From Serpentinicella alkaliphila (GTDB lineage: Bacteria; Bacillota; Clostridia; Peptostreptococcales; Natronincolaceae): a DNA stretch of 64,000 nucleotides. The notes below the pieces were generated by a model that saw nothing but the letters and a program-made list of their open reading frames with translations, was not told where the DNA came from and did not search any database. The position numbers and the translations under genes are program-made. Below, one piece after another: positions 1 to 10,010 of the stretch (within the stretch, counting starts at the first letter, position 1; each line of letters opens with the position of its first letter). The stretch is from the NCBI RefSeq assembly GCF_018141405.1, contig NZ_CP058648.1, positions 1,255,001 to 1,319,000 of the forward strand, in the 5' to 3' direction.

Positions 1-110
1 AGAAATATATTGGTCAAAACATTGATGTTTTAGTAACTAGTGTACTACAAACAGCAGCAGGTAGAATGATTTTTGCAAAACCAAAATCACTAGTTGATAA
101 AACCGCTTAA
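1..110 (+). CDS. PIN/TRAM-domain protein (YacL-like), C-terminal end
   Basis: Only the last 35 codons are in the window (frame from base 3, stop at 108-110). The peptide contains DVLVTSVLQTAAGRMIFAKP, which resembles the C-terminal TRAM domain of YacL-type PIN-TRAM membrane proteins. In many Firmicutes this gene lies directly upstream of ispD, as here. TRAM domains bind RNA and PIN domains are nuclease folds, but the cellular role of YacL is not established. The identification rests on this tail plus gene order. A strong terminator follows at once. Confidence 0.7.
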   Translation, partial: KYIGQNIDVLVTSVLQTAAGRMIFAKPKSLVDKTA

Positions 111-116
111 ATGAAG

Positions 117-147
117 AAATTCCTTTGGTAAAACAAAGGAATTTTTT
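117..147 (+). terminator. Rho-independent terminator after the PIN/TRAM gene
   Basis: An 11-bp perfect stem (117-127 with 134-144) with the loop GTAAAA runs directly into a T run. It separates the upstream gene from ispD. Confidence 0.85.
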
Positions 148-207
148 GTTGTGAAAAGAATAGTATAATGGAGTACAATTATATATATGGCTATGGAGGG
201 AAGTTGG

Positions 208-909
208 ATGAAATCCGATAAAGTATGCGCAATTATTGTGGCAGCAGGCCAAGGAAAAAGAATGAATAAAGGATATAATAAGCAATATATTTTACTTGGA
301 GAAAAACCTATTTTAGTACATACTTTAGAAACAATCTCGGGTAATAATAATATTGACTATATAATTTTAGTAGTTCCGCAGGACGAAATTGATTATTGTA
401 AAAAAGAGATAATTGAAAAATATAATATACAAAAAGTTTTATTGGTTGTTGCCGGCGGTGAAGAAAGACAACATTCTGTATACGCGGGAATAAAAAATAT
501 AGATCCTAACACGGGAATTATTTTAATACACGATGGAGCTAGGCCATTTACAAGTAATGAAATAATAAATAGATCTATTAGAGAGGCAATAAATTACGGA
601 GCTATAGTAGTAGCCGTACCTGTAAAAGATACTATTAAGGTTGTAAATAAAGAGTTAGAGGTGGTTAATACACCAAATAGAGAGACTTTGTGGTCTATTC
701 AAACACCACAGGTTTTTAGTAGCAAAATTATAAAGCAGGCTTATGATGAAGGAATAGCTCAAAATTTTAGAGCTACTGATGATGCTATGATGGTAGAAGC
801 TATGGGACATAAAGTTAAAATAGTTTTAGGGAGCTACGAAAATATTAAGATTACAACCCCTGAGGATATAATTTTAGCTGAACAAATTTTGTTAAGAGGT
901 GAAGTATAA
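208..909 (+). CDS. ispD: 2-C-methyl-D-erythritol 4-phosphate cytidylyltransferase
   Basis: A 233-residue cytoplasmic enzyme of the MEP isoprenoid pathway that joins CTP and methylerythritol 4-phosphate to give CDP-ME. The N-terminal nucleotide-binding loop is [12 protein letters not shown] (residues 8-19) and the substrate motif HDGARPF starts at residue 108. An ATG at 187 is in frame, but the SD sequence GGAGGG (195-200) lies inside that extension and is correctly spaced for the ATG at 208, so 208 is chosen. The length matches the family. The stop is one base from the ispF start, so the two consecutive-pathway genes are translationally coupled. Confidence 0.95.
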   Translation: MKSDKVCAIIVAAGQGKRMNKGYNKQYILLGEKPILVHTLETISGNNNIDYIILVVPQDEIDYCKKEIIEKYNIQKVLLVVAGGEERQHSVYAGIKNIDPNTGIILIHDGARPFTSNEIINRSIREAINYGAIVVAVPVKDTIKVVNKELEVVNTPNRETLWSIQTPQVFSSKIIKQAYDEGIAQNFRATDDAMMVEAMGHKVKIVLGSYENIKITTPEDIILAEQILLRGEV

Positions 910-910
910 C

Positions 911-1390
911 ATGCGAGTAGGGATAGGCTATGATGTACATAAATTAGTGGATGGAAGAAAACTTATTATTGGTGGAATAACTATTCCGTTTGAGAAGGGG
1001 TTACTAGGTCATTCTGACGCTGATGTACTTGTGCATGCAATAATGGATGCTATGCTTGGGGCAGCAGCTTTGGGTGATATTGGAAAGCATTTTCCTGATA
1101 CGGATATGGAGTATAAAGGCGTGGATAGTATGGAACTCTTAAAGGAAGTTAATGAAAAAATCCTAAATAAAGGTTATAAAGTGAATAATATTGATGCGGT
1201 AATTATTGCTCAAAAACCTAAAATGGCTCCATATATTGAACAGATGGTAGAGAGAATAAGTGAAGTTATAGGGATTGAAAGGCAATGGATTAACATTAAA
1301 GCTACTACAACCGAAGGCCTAGGTTTCGCTGGTAAAGGGGAAGGTATAGCTGCACAGGCTATTGCTAGCATATTGGAGTATAAATTATAA
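911..1390 (+). CDS. ispF: 2-C-methyl-D-erythritol 2,4-cyclodiphosphate synthase
   Basis: A 159-residue enzyme that cyclises CDP-ME 2-phosphate, releasing CMP, in the MEP pathway; the family forms trimers. The metal-binding residues D8, H10 (GYDVHK) and H42 ([11 protein letters not shown]) are present, as is the FPDTD segment. A GTG at 899 is in frame but overlaps ispD. The ATG at 911 gives the usual family length and has AGGTG upstream at normal spacing. It forms an operon pair with ispD. Confidence 0.96.
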   Translation: MRVGIGYDVHKLVDGRKLIIGGITIPFEKGLLGHSDADVLVHAIMDAMLGAAALGDIGKHFPDTDMEYKGVDSMELLKEVNEKILNKGYKVNNIDAVIIAQKPKMAPYIEQMVERISEVIGIERQWINIKATTTEGLGFAGKGEGIAAQAIASILEYKL

Positions 1391-1400
1391 AAAGAAATAG

Positions 1401-1429
1401 TTGACGAAAAAACTATAATGGATTATTCT
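1401..1429 (+). promoter_or_regulatory. Probable promoter of the proS T-box transcript
   Basis: TTGACG (1401-1406) is followed after 17 bases by TATTCT (1424-1429), just upstream of the T-box leader. A TATAAT lies inside the spacer at 1414-1419 but at the wrong distance from the -35 box. Confidence 0.55.
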
Positions 1430-1439
1430 ATAAAAAAAA

Positions 1440-1666
1440 GAATATGTAAATGCAATGATAGGGAATAGTAGAAAAAAACTTAGAGAAAAAACCCTCGGCT
1501 GAAAGGTTTTTAAATTTTTGAACCCGCCCTAAAGCAGTTTACTGAAGTTAGTAGGTAGACCGGTGGACACCGATATTTGTCATAAAGTGGGCTTTTTAGT
1601 TAATTAGAGTGGTACCGCGGGAATAATATCTCTCGTCTCTAGAATAGAGATGGGGGATTTTTTGTT
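1440..1666 (+). promoter_or_regulatory. T-box leader (Pro specifier) controlling proS
   Basis: A tRNA-sensing leader. The specifier-loop hallmarks are AGTA (1467-1470) and GAA (1520-1522), followed by CCC (1523-1525), a proline codon matching the downstream ProRS gene. The T-box core AGAGTGGTACCGCGGG lies at 1606-1621. A terminator stem with several G-U pairs (about 1629-1659) ends in a T run. Uncharged tRNA-Pro is expected to stabilise the antiterminator and switch on proS. It fills the 345-base gap between ispF and proS. Confidence 0.9.
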
Positions 1667-1735
1667 ATTTTTTATGCATTGTTACATAATTAAAAGTTTA
1701 TACTTTAAATAATATGAAGTGAGAGGAGATTACAA

Positions 1736-3178
1736 ATGGGTAAAAAGGAAAAACAATTCGTAGCTGAAATTACTCCGATGGAGGTGGATTTCGCACAATG
1801 GTATACTGATGTTATATTAAAAACAGATTTAGTTGATTATTCACCTGTAAAAGGTTTTATGGTAATTAAACCATATGGTTATGCAATTTGGGAAAATATT
1901 CAACAATATATGGATAAAAGGTTTAAAGACACTGGTCATAAAAACTGTTATTTCCCACTATTAATACCTGAAAGCTTACTTCAAAAAGAGGCAGAGCACG
2001 TTGAAGGTTTTGCTCCAGAAGTTGCTTGGGTTACACATGGTGGTAAGGAAGAATTGGCAGAAAGACTTTGTGTTCGTCCGACCTCAGAAACAATAATATG
2101 TGAAATGTATTCAAGATGGTTAAAATCATATCGTGATCTACCTTTCCTATATAATCAATGGTGTAGTGTTGTTAGATGGGAGAAAAGTACAAGACCATTT
2201 TTAAGAACTTCTGAGTTTTTATGGCAAGAGGGACATACTTTACATGAAACATACGATGAGGCACAAGAAGAAACTTTAAGAATGCTTGAAATTTACAAGC
2301 AAACTGCTGAAGAGCTTTTAGCTATGCCTGTTGTTACTGGCCAAAAAAGCGAAAAAGAAAAATTTGCAGGGGCTTATGCAACATATACAATGGAAGCACT
2401 AATGCATGATGGTAAAGCACTTCAAGCTGGGACTTCTCATAACTTAGGACAACATTTTACAACTGCATTTAATATTACTTATTTAGATAGAGACGGGGAG
2501 CTAAAAAATCCATATCATACTTCTTGGGGCGTGTCTACACGTCTAATTGGAGGACTAATAATGGTTCACGGGGATAATAGGGGGTTAGTTTTACCACCTA
2601 GAGTAGCTCCGACTCAAGTTGTGATTGTTCCAATAGCAGCACATAAAGGTGGGGTTATGGAGAGAACAATGGAGCTATTTAGTGAGTTGAAAAATTCATA
2701 TAGAGTTGAACTAGATGATAGAGAAAACTATTCTCCAGGCTGGAAGTTTAATGAGTGGGAGATGAAAGGTGTACCTATTAGAGTTGAAATTGGACCTAAG
2801 GATATTGAAAATGGTCAAGCCATCCTATTTAGAAGAGATACATTAGAAAAGGAAACCGTAGCTTTAGAGGACTTAAGTGGGAGAGTACAAACTTTACTAG
2901 ATGAAATTCACAACAATATGTTATATAAGGCAAAAATGATGAGAGATGAAAAAACATATTATGTGAATAATTTTGAAGAGATGAAGGAATTAATGAAAAC
3001 TAAACCAGGTTTTGTTAAAGCTATGTGGTGTCAAGAAAGAGAGTGCGAGGACAAAATTAAAGAGGGCACTGGTATAACTGTTAGATGTCTACCATTTGAA
3101 CAGGAGAAGCTAGGGGATACTTGTGCATTCTGCGAAAAGCCTGCACATAAAATGGCATATTTTGCAAAGGCATATTAG
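1736..3178 (+). CDS. proS: Prolyl-tRNA synthetase, short archaeal/eukaryotic type
   Basis: A 480-residue class II synthetase that charges tRNA-Pro. It lacks the large editing insertion of the roughly 570-residue bacterial type and belongs to the short ProS-3 form. Class II elements visible include RPTSETI and [17 protein letters not shown] (motif 3 running into the anticodon-binding domain). The C-terminal zinc-type domain carries four cysteines within about 30 residues (CQERECED, then VRCLP and CAFC). An SD sequence precedes the ATG. The upstream Pro T-box supports the assignment independently. Confidence 0.97.
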   Translation: MGKKEKQFVAEITPMEVDFAQWYTDVILKTDLVDYSPVKGFMVIKPYGYAIWENIQQYMDKRFKDTGHKNCYFPLLIPESLLQKEAEHVEGFAPEVAWVTHGGKEELAERLCVRPTSETIICEMYSRWLKSYRDLPFLYNQWCSVVRWEKSTRPFLRTSEFLWQEGHTLHETYDEAQEETLRMLEIYKQTAEELLAMPVVTGQKSEKEKFAGAYATYTMEALMHDGKALQAGTSHNLGQHFTTAFNITYLDRDGELKNPYHTSWGVSTRLIGGLIMVHGDNRGLVLPPRVAPTQVVIVPIAAHKGGVMERTMELFSELKNSYRVELDDRENYSPGWKFNEWEMKGVPIRVEIGPKDIENGQAILFRRDTLEKETVALEDLSGRVQTLLDEIHNNMLYKAKMMRDEKTYYVNNFEEMKELMKTKPGFVKAMWCQERECEDKIKEGTGITVRCLPFEQEKLGDTCAFCEKPAHKMAYFAKAY

Positions 3179-3225
3179 AAAATAAAGAATTGATATAAAT
3201 AGAGAACATTTTAGGAGGATTCTTC

Positions 3226-4710
3226 ATGTCGGTAAGAGTAAGATTTGCACCAAGTCCTACGGGATTTGTGCATATAGGAAGCTTAAGAACAGCCTTATAT
3301 AATTATTTATATGCTAAAAAAAATGGTGGTAAATATATTTTAAGAGTAGAGGATACGGACCAAAACAGATATGTTGAAGGTGCCATTGAAAATATGTTAG
3401 GAGCAATGTCCTGGGCAAAGGTAGAGCATGATGAAGGAGTTGTAATTTCTGAAGATGGACACCTAGTTCAACGTGGGGATTTTGGGCCATATATTCAATC
3501 GGAAAGATTATCGATTTATAAGGAATATATAGAAAAACTTATTGAAAAACGTCATGCATATTACTGTTTCTGCTCAAAAGAAAGAATAGATCAGGTAAGA
3601 GAAGAACAAAAATCTCAGGGCCTTACACAACGTTACGATGGCTTCTGTAGAAGTCTATCGAAGGAAGAGGTTCAGGCTAAAATAGGTAATGGCGAATCTT
3701 ATGTTGTGAGACTAAAATTACCAGAAAATAAAGATATTGCCTTTGATGATGTAATTAGAGGTAATGTTGTTGTAAATACAAGTGATATGGACGATCAAGT
3801 ATTAATTAAATCCGACGGATTCCCTACATATCATTTTGCTGTGGTGGTAGACGATCATTTAATGGGAATTACCCACGTAATTAGAGGTGAGGAATGGCTC
3901 ATTTCTACTCCAAAACACGTATATACCTTTGAAGCCTTTGGCTGGGAAGCCCCAAAATATGCTCACTTACCAAATATATTAAATTCGGATAAAAAGAAAT
4001 TAAGTAAAAGACAAGGTGATGTGGCTGTAGAGGATTTTATGCAGAAGGGCTACTTACCTGAAGCCCTAGTAAACTATATAGCTCTCCTAGGCTGGAGTCC
4101 GGAGGATAATCAGGAAATATTTAGTTTAGAGGAATTAGAACAAAAATTCTCATTAGATAGAGTTTCAAAAGCTGGTGGAGTTTTTGATATTAATAAATTA
4201 AATTGGGTAAACTCTCATTACATTAAAGAAAAACCCCTTGAGAAAATAACTGATTTATCTATACCATATCTTGTTAAATCAGGGTATGTAAAAGAAGAGG
4301 AAATTGAGTCAAAATATGATTGGATTAAAGATATTGTTTCTGTTTTAAGGGTAAACTTAAATAATTTAAGCGAGATATCAGAAAAGGTTGACTTGTTTTT
4401 TAATGCAGAGTTTCAACTAGAGGATGCGGAGGCTGTACAGGTTTTAGAGGATGAGCAAGTACCTCAATTAATAAGTGTTTTTATAAATAAGATTGAAAAA
4501 CTTGACATTATTGATGAAGACAGTGTAAAATCCTTATTAAAGGAAATTCAGAAGGAAACAGGACTTAAAGGACCAAAACTATTCAAACCAATTAGGGTTG
4601 CGGTGACGGGCAAAGCCCATGGTCCAGATTTACCATTAGTTATGAAAATTTTAGGTAAACAAAACATACTTTCCCGCATAAACTATGTATTGAATAATTT
4701 AATATCATAA
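3226..4710 (+). CDS. gltX: Glutamyl-tRNA synthetase
   Basis: A 494-residue class I synthetase that activates glutamate; in Firmicutes it usually also charges tRNA-Gln for later amidation. The HIGH-type motif is [11 protein letters not shown] near the N-terminus, and the KMSKS-type motif is KKLSKRQGD at about residues 255-263. A small Cys cluster (YYCFCSKE and GFCR) lies in the insert at about 115-145. AGGAGG precedes the ATG. It is probably read on from proS, since the 47-base gap shows no terminator. Confidence 0.97.
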   Translation: MSVRVRFAPSPTGFVHIGSLRTALYNYLYAKKNGGKYILRVEDTDQNRYVEGAIENMLGAMSWAKVEHDEGVVISEDGHLVQRGDFGPYIQSERLSIYKEYIEKLIEKRHAYYCFCSKERIDQVREEQKSQGLTQRYDGFCRSLSKEEVQAKIGNGESYVVRLKLPENKDIAFDDVIRGNVVVNTSDMDDQVLIKSDGFPTYHFAVVVDDHLMGITHVIRGEEWLISTPKHVYTFEAFGWEAPKYAHLPNILNSDKKKLSKRQGDVAVEDFMQKGYLPEALVNYIALLGWSPEDNQEIFSLEELEQKFSLDRVSKAGGVFDINKLNWVNSHYIKEKPLEKITDLSIPYLVKSGYVKEEEIESKYDWIKDIVSVLRVNLNNLSEISEKVDLFFNAEFQLEDAEAVQVLEDEQVPQLISVFINKIEKLDIIDEDSVKSLLKEIQKETGLKGPKLFKPIRVAVTGKAHGPDLPLVMKILGKQNILSRINYVLNNLIS

Positions 4711-4720
4711 ATCGTTGAAT

Positions 4721-4948
4721 AGGAATAGTAAGTTTATACTGCTTATTAGAGAGGGATTATGCAGCTGAAATTAGTCCTTAAGCGTAGGTAAACTGAATGC
4801 ACCTATGAGTTTTTACTTGAACTAAAAGTAGGGTAAAACGGGTAGTTCCGTTATAGACTTTTGTAAGTGGAATATATTTAGATATATTCAAACAGGGTGG
4901 AACCGCGGATTAACTCCGTCTCTGATTTTTTTCAGAGACGGAGTTTTT
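4721..4948 (+). promoter_or_regulatory. T-box leader (Cys specifier) controlling cysE-cysS
   Basis: AGTA (4727-4730) and GAA (4795-4797) frame a specifier TGC (4798-4800), a cysteine codon. The T-box core GGGTGGAACCGCGG is at 4895-4908. The terminator is a perfect 14-bp stem (4912-4925 with 4932-4945) with a T run. This fits control of cysteine synthesis and Cys-tRNA charging by uncharged tRNA-Cys. It fills the gap between gltX and cysE. Confidence 0.93.
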
Positions 4949-4997
4949 GTTTTTGATTTTTTATGGTTTATGGGTATTATAAGTAGGAGGGCAAAAA

Positions 4998-5651
4998 ATG
5001 AGATTTGTTAGTGTTATTAAAGAAGATATTAGAGCTATATTTGAAAGAGACCCAGCTGCAAAAAATGTAGTAGAGGTATTACTTTGTTATCCAGGTTTAC
5101 ATGCAATAATAATGCATAGAATATCCCACGGTTTATACAGAAGAGGTTTGGTTATCCTTCCGAGGATAATTTCAAATATATCTAGATTTTTAACAGGTAT
5201 TGAAATTCATCCCGGAGCTAAAATAGGTAGAAAAGCATTTATTGATCATGGGACCGGAGTAGTTATTGGTGAAACATCAGAGGTTGGAAATAATGTTACA
5301 ATATACCAAGGGGCAACTTTAGGAGGGACTGGTAAAGATAAGGGGAAAAGACATCCTACCATTGGAGATAATGTTGTAATTTCTGCTGGAGCTAAAGTTT
5401 TAGGTCCCTTTACTGTAGGAGAAAACTCTCGTATAGGTGCAGGATCAGTTGTGCTTAAAGAGGTTCCGCCAAATTGTACTGTTGTTGGAGTTCCTGGACG
5501 AATTGTTGTAAAAGATAATATAAAACTAGTAGCTGACGAAATTGATTTAGAACATGGTAAATTGCCTGATCCAATATCAGATGAATTAACACTACTAAGA
5601 AATAAAATTATTGAATTAGAAAACAAGTTACAAGAAATTGAAAGGAGTTAA
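4998..5651 (+). CDS. cysE: Serine O-acetyltransferase
   Basis: A 217-residue enzyme that acetylates L-serine with acetyl-CoA, the first committed step to cysteine. It has a short helical N-terminus followed by left-handed beta-helix hexapeptide repeats from about residue 70 ([16 protein letters not shown]), including the DHG and HPTIG motifs of the active site and the VPGRI end. It starts at an ATG behind AGGAGGG. Only 5 bases separate it from cysS, and both are under the Cys T-box. Confidence 0.96.
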   Translation: MRFVSVIKEDIRAIFERDPAAKNVVEVLLCYPGLHAIIMHRISHGLYRRGLVILPRIISNISRFLTGIEIHPGAKIGRKAFIDHGTGVVIGETSEVGNNVTIYQGATLGGTGKDKGKRHPTIGDNVVISAGAKVLGPFTVGENSRIGAGSVVLKEVPPNCTVVGVPGRIVVKDNIKLVADEIDLEHGKLPDPISDELTLLRNKIIELENKLQEIERS

Positions 5652-5656
5652 AAGGG

Positions 5657-7069
5657 ATGAGATTATATAACACTCTAACGAGAAAAAAGGAAGAATTTAT
5701 TCCTATAGAACCTGGAAAAATAAAGATGTATGCTTGTGGTCCTACGGTATACAATTATTTTCATATTGGAAATGCTAGGACGTTTTTGACATTTGATGCT
5801 ATGAGAAGGTATTTTGAATATAGAGGTTACGATGTAACCTTCATACAAAACTTTACAGATATTGATGACAAAATAATTAAAAAAGCAATTGAAGAAAATA
5901 TAACACCGGATGAGGTAAGCGAAAAATATATTCTGGCCTATTTCGAAGATGCGGATAGTCTAGGTATTAAAAGAGCAGATATGCATCCTAGAGTAACGAA
6001 AAATTTACCAGAAATAATTCATTTTGTAGAAGAACTAATTAGTAAAGAATATGCATATGTAGTGGAAGGTGATGTATATTTTGACGTATCAAAATTTAAA
6101 GAATATGGAAAGCTTTCGAAGCAAAGCTTAGAGGATTTAATGTCAGGTGCGAGGGTAGAAGTAAATGAACAAAAAAGAAATTCACTGGATTTTGCCCTGT
6201 GGAAATCAGCTAAACCAAATGAACCAAGTTGGGAAAGTCCGTGGGGTAACGGAAGACCTGGTTGGCATATCGAATGTTCTGCTATGTCACAGAAATACCT
6301 AGGTGAAACTATTGATATACATGGTGGTGGTGGGGATTTGATTTTCCCTCACCATGAAAATGAAATTGCACAAAGTGAGGCTTGTTCTGGAACGACTTTT
6401 GCAAATTTTTGGCTACATGTTGGTTACTTAAATATTGATAATAAAAAGATGTCTAAATCCTTAAACAATTTCTTTACCTTAAGGGAAATAAGAGAAGAAT
6501 TTGATTTGGAAAGTTTAAGATTATTTATGCTTTCTGCCCATTATAGAAATCCAATTAACTTTAGTAGAGAGCTTCTTGAATCCTCACAAAATGCACTTCA
6601 ACGTTTATATAATGCTAAAAATAATTTGGAGTATTTATTTGATGTGACGGAGAATAGAAATTTAACAGAAGAAGAAAATCTAAAATTAGATAATATTAAA
6701 AAGTTCAAAGATAGATTTGTAGAAGCAGTAGATGATGATTTTAATACAGCTGATGGGGTTGCTGTAATATTTGATTTAGTAAGAGAAATAAATACAGGTA
6801 TTGCAGAAAATTCACCAAAGGAAATAGTTGAAGTGTCATTAAGTATTTTAAGGGAATTAGCAGGGGTACTAGGTCTACTGCAAAAAACAGAAGATACTTT
6901 AGAGGATAAGGTTGAAGAATTAATAAGACAAAGACAGGAAGCTAGAAAAAACAAAAATTATGCCCTAGCAGACGAAATAAGAGATAAGTTAAAAGATATG
7001 GGAATAGTATTAGAAGATACTCCTTCAGGTGTTAAATGGAAAAGGGTTATACTAGAGACTAAAAATTAA
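5657..7069 (+). CDS. cysS: Cysteinyl-tRNA synthetase
   Basis: A 470-residue class I synthetase. It shows the zinc/HIGH region [17 protein letters not shown] near residue 27, GWHIECSAM and the [10 protein letters not shown] zinc segment, and [10 protein letters not shown] near residue 264. The C-terminal helical DALR-type domain is of normal length. It is co-transcribed with cysE, so one T-box couples making cysteine to charging it. Confidence 0.97.
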   Translation: MRLYNTLTRKKEEFIPIEPGKIKMYACGPTVYNYFHIGNARTFLTFDAMRRYFEYRGYDVTFIQNFTDIDDKIIKKAIEENITPDEVSEKYILAYFEDADSLGIKRADMHPRVTKNLPEIIHFVEELISKEYAYVVEGDVYFDVSKFKEYGKLSKQSLEDLMSGARVEVNEQKRNSLDFALWKSAKPNEPSWESPWGNGRPGWHIECSAMSQKYLGETIDIHGGGGDLIFPHHENEIAQSEACSGTTFANFWLHVGYLNIDNKKMSKSLNNFFTLREIREEFDLESLRLFMLSAHYRNPINFSRELLESSQNALQRLYNAKNNLEYLFDVTENRNLTEEENLKLDNIKKFKDRFVEAVDDDFNTADGVAVIFDLVREINTGIAENSPKEIVEVSLSILRELAGVLGLLQKTEDTLEDKVEELIRQRQEARKNKNYALADEIRDKLKDMGIVLEDTPSGVKWKRVILETKN

Positions 7070-7156
7070 AAATCTACTAAAGTTGTTGGCATGATTATTG
7101 CAAAACAAAGGTTAGGAATTGTTTTAAGATAAATAAAAAACTATGGAGGTGTTTTT

Positions 7157-7573
7157 GTGAAAGGTATTACTATAGACCAAATGAAAATTGGAGATCAAGG
7201 TTCCTTTGAAAAAACAGTTACAGAAACAGATGTATATTTATTTGCTGGAATTACTGGAGACTTAAATCCTGCCCATTGTAATGAAAGAGTAATGGCGGAT
7301 AGTCCGTTTGGTGGAAGAATAGCACATGGAATGCTTTCTGCTGGATTTATTTCTTGTGTGCTTGGTATGCACTTCCCAGGACCAGGTACAATCTATTTAG
7401 GCCAGGAGTTGAAATTCTTAGCTCCAGTTAAAATTGGTGATACGATTAAGGCTACGGTAGAAGTTGTTGAAATGAATGTAGAAAAGAATCGTATAGTTTG
7501 TAGAACATGGTGTGAAAACCAAAATGGTAAAGTAGTTATAGATGGCAAAGCTACTGTAATGCCACCAAAATAA
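7157..7573 (+). CDS. MaoC-like hot-dog fold (R)-specific enoyl-CoA hydratase family protein
   Basis: A 138-residue single hot-dog domain. The hydratase-2 motif is seen as AGITGDLNPAH (catalytic-type Asp and His) followed by FGGRIAHGMLSA, as in PhaJ-type (R)-hydratases. Such enzymes hydrate trans-2-enoyl-CoA, but the substrate here is unknown. The start is a GTG at 7157 with GGAGGTG upstream. It lies 87 bases after cysS and is followed by a terminator, so it is probably the last gene of the cysE transcript or a single unit. It is a metabolic gene among tRNA and RNA-processing genes. Confidence 0.85.
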   Translation: MKGITIDQMKIGDQGSFEKTVTETDVYLFAGITGDLNPAHCNERVMADSPFGGRIAHGMLSAGFISCVLGMHFPGPGTIYLGQELKFLAPVKIGDTIKATVEVVEMNVEKNRIVCRTWCENQNGKVVIDGKATVMPPK

Positions 7574-7638
7574 TTTAAAGTATTTAGTACATAGAGAGTA
7601 CTTTTAAGTGCATTAAATGTGTACACTATTTAAAATGT

Positions 7639-7670
7639 GAGGGGAGCTGGTAAAACCAACTCCTCTTTTT
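7639..7670 (+). terminator. Terminator after the MaoC-like gene
   Basis: The GC-rich stem (about 7639-7651 with 7655-7666, one mismatch) closes with the loop TAAAA or similar and is followed by TTTTT. Confidence 0.8.
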
Positions 7671-8030
7671 GTGGGAGTAAAAATAGTATTCCTTTGCTAT
7701 TCCTATAATTTAAGATAATACTAGTTGATTCCATATAGTAAGCTATGGTAAAGTATGAAGATATATAGTAATCTATAAACTAAAAAAATTTTGATATGTA
7801 AGGCTAATAGTATGATACATGCTCAAAAAATGAACAATGTTCTATAAAGTTTGAAATACTTAAATCTTAATTGGAATTACATGGTTAAACCAGTGGAAAT
7901 GTCCATTTTATTTCCATTAACAGGTTAATCCATATGAAATAAAAAAGATTACTTCAAAAAATAAACTAGATAAAAGAATTATTATGAAAGATAATAATAA
8001 AAAGTAAATTAGAATATAGGGTGATGTAAT
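7671..8030. other. AT-rich intergenic region without recognisable gene
   Basis: About 360 bases between a terminator and mrnC. I see no coding pattern on either strand. A short imperfect hairpin (CCATA/TATGG, 7731-7747) is the only structure noted, and no clear promoter could be chosen. Confidence 0.5.
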
Positions 8031-8480
8031 ATGACAGATATTTTACATAGTTTTTTATGTAATGGAAAACCAAAAACGGAGGCAGAGGTTAAAATGATGG
8101 CCCCTTTGGTTTTAGCGTATATGGGTGATGCCATATATGAGGTGTTCATTCGAAGTTATTTAGTGTCAAAAAGAAATGTTTCTGTTAATGAGCTTCACAA
8201 AGAGGCCACCTCTTATGTAAAAGCGAAATCTCAGGCAGAGGTGGTACATGCTTTAGAGAATCAACTAAGTGAGGATGAGTGGGCTGTAATTAAAAAGGGT
8301 AGAAATCAGAAGAGCTCAACTGTGCCCAAAAACGCTGTCCTAAGTGATTATAAATATGCTACGGGATTTGAAACACTAGTAGGTTACTTGTTTTATACAG
8401 GTAAGTTAGATCGGCTATGTGAAATTTTAAATAAATCTGTTCAAATAATAAACGAAAAGAAAATAGGTACAATTCCTTAG
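8031..8480 (+). CDS. mrnC: Mini-ribonuclease III
   Basis: A 149-residue RNase III catalytic domain without a dsRNA-binding domain. The signature half-sites are LAYMGDAIYE (about residues 28-37) and ATGFETLVGYLF (about 111-122), carrying the acidic metal-binding residues. In Bacillus this enzyme matures 23S rRNA, and its position after cysS is conserved in Firmicutes. The ATG at 8031 follows GGGTGATG. A perfect palindrome follows the stop codon directly. Confidence 0.95.
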   Translation: MTDILHSFLCNGKPKTEAEVKMMAPLVLAYMGDAIYEVFIRSYLVSKRNVSVNELHKEATSYVKAKSQAEVVHALENQLSEDEWAVIKKGRNQKSSTVPKNAVLSDYKYATGFETLVGYLFYTGKLDRLCEILNKSVQIINEKKIGTIP

Positions 8481-8496
8481 CCCACTTATAAGTGGG
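8481..8496 (+). terminator. Perfect 16-bp palindrome directly after the mrnC stop
   Basis: CCCACTTATAAGTGGG would form a 6-bp stem with a four-base loop. The following sequence is only moderately T-rich (TAATTGTTGTTT), so it is a weak terminator or an RNA-stabilising hairpin. Confidence 0.45.
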
Positions 8497-8608
8497 TAAT
8501 TGTTGTTTCGTTTCAGGTTGTTGTTAAAGCAAGTTCGTTCTTTCTAAGACTTTAGTTTTAATATATAATTTAATTGATAATATAATAGCCAATAATTTGG
8601 AGGTTTCT

Positions 8609-9955
8609 ATGAGAATAACAAATTTTGAAAGTACAGGATTGGATAAGATAGAATCATGGCTTGAAAAAAATAACATTAATAGTATAGATGAAGCTACGTT
8701 AAAAGAAGTATTAAAAGTTGTAAATATTGCATTTGTTGCAGAAAAAATTGACAGGGTACAAAGTACATTACTATGTGAACTAAAGGACTCATATGTGCAG
8801 CAAAGCCAGAGGTATGTTACTATGGACGATAACTCTTATAGTTTACCCTTATTATCAACAGAGGATAATAATAAAGCTATTCAATTAACAAAAAAAGCCT
8901 TTGCATTATATGAAAGGATGTCCCAGTTAAATGATGGACAATTCATAGGTAGGCCTAAAGTAGAAAATTATAAGTATGGTATCCCTATTGAAGATGCACG
9001 ATATATTCTACCTTTAAGTACTCTAACAAATTTATCGATTGCTATGACCGGTAATAAGTTATTTAATCTATATTCTTTGTTTAATAATAGTAAATACATA
9101 GGGATATTTAAGGATATGGAAAGTCAATTAAGCAGAAATTTACCCAAAAAACTAGTGGAATTATTAACCAATTTTGATATACATAGTGGAACAAAAAGCG
9201 ATCTTGTAGAATCTTTATATGATGAAGAGTTTGGAAAATTAAGTAATACTGACAATATGATATTATTTAGTACTTTTAAAGATCTGGATTTAAAGGTGGG
9301 CTTAGGTGCTCTTACGAGTACGTTGAAAGAAACGCCTTCGGAGCGCCTTGAGGATTGGGGTAATTTAGCCTCTGAAAAGGCAAAAGCCGTGGCAAATAGG
9401 GTTTTAGGGTACGGACACGATAGTATTGCTGAGCAGGCAAGGACGGTATTTGGAATGATGTGTAGTATGGTGACTTATCATCAGCAAATTAGACATAGAC
9501 TTTCTGAAAATGTTAGGGAAGATTTATTAAATCTAATATTAGATAAGGAAAGACAGGTTATTGTCCCCCTAAGCATTGAAAATTCAGTGTTCTATGAAGA
9601 GTATTTGGAAGTTGTACAAGCTATAAAGGAATTTAGAATTTATGTTTTAGAAAAATATGATAATGCAAAGGCCCTACCATTTTTACTAAATTGTGATGCT
9701 GTTAAATTAATTATATCTACAAATGCCAGAGTAGATCGTACAATGCTATCTGAGCGCATTTGTAAAAATTCACAATGGGAAATTAGGGAATTAGCTATTA
9801 AGAAGCTAAGTGAATTAAAAAGTATGTCTGAGGTACTTTATGAAAAGGCCTTACCTTCTTGCGTCTATGGAAAGTGCAAAGAGGGTAAAATGACCTGTGG
9901 CAAGCAACTTGAAATGCAACAACAGTTTGCATCTAAGGTATCTGTTAAGTCATAA
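8609..9955 (+). CDS. thyX: ThyX-like flavin-dependent thymidylate synthase family, tandem two-domain form
   Basis: A 448-residue protein, about twice the usual ThyX length. The N-terminal half has SQRYV (about residue 68) and a GIPIEDARYILPLS segment typical of the ThyX substrate/flavin region, but no RHR motif. The C-terminal half has GYGHDSIAEQAR, then IRHRLSEN (the RHR-x2-S motif), and ends with NSQWEIRELA and C-x4-C-type cysteines, but it lacks SQRY and ARYLLP. ThyX makes dTMP from dUMP with methylene-folate and FAD. ThyX genes occupy this place before rlmB in related Clostridia. An in-frame TTG at 8597 lies within the SD (GGAGGT, 8599-8604), so the ATG at 8609 is used. Activity is uncertain. 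Confidence 0.75.
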   Translation: MRITNFESTGLDKIESWLEKNNINSIDEATLKEVLKVVNIAFVAEKIDRVQSTLLCELKDSYVQQSQRYVTMDDNSYSLPLLSTEDNNKAIQLTKKAFALYERMSQLNDGQFIGRPKVENYKYGIPIEDARYILPLSTLTNLSIAMTGNKLFNLYSLFNNSKYIGIFKDMESQLSRNLPKKLVELLTNFDIHSGTKSDLVESLYDEEFGKLSNTDNMILFSTFKDLDLKVGLGALTSTLKETPSERLEDWGNLASEKAKAVANRVLGYGHDSIAEQARTVFGMMCSMVTYHQQIRHRLSENVREDLLNLILDKERQVIVPLSIENSVFYEEYLEVVQAIKEFRIYVLEKYDNAKALPFLLNCDAVKLIISTNARVDRTMLSERICKNSQWEIRELAIKKLSELKSMSEVLYEKALPSCVYGKCKEGKMTCGKQLEMQQQFASKVSVKS

Positions 9956-10010
9956 GTTTAGAAATATATAAATTGGTTAAAATATTTAAAAATATATCAG
10001 GGGTGATTAA

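Noticed and set aside
899-910. GTG at 899 as the start of ispF
   Set aside because: It overlaps the ispD end, and the ATG at 911 gives the standard N-terminus and length with a suitable SD.
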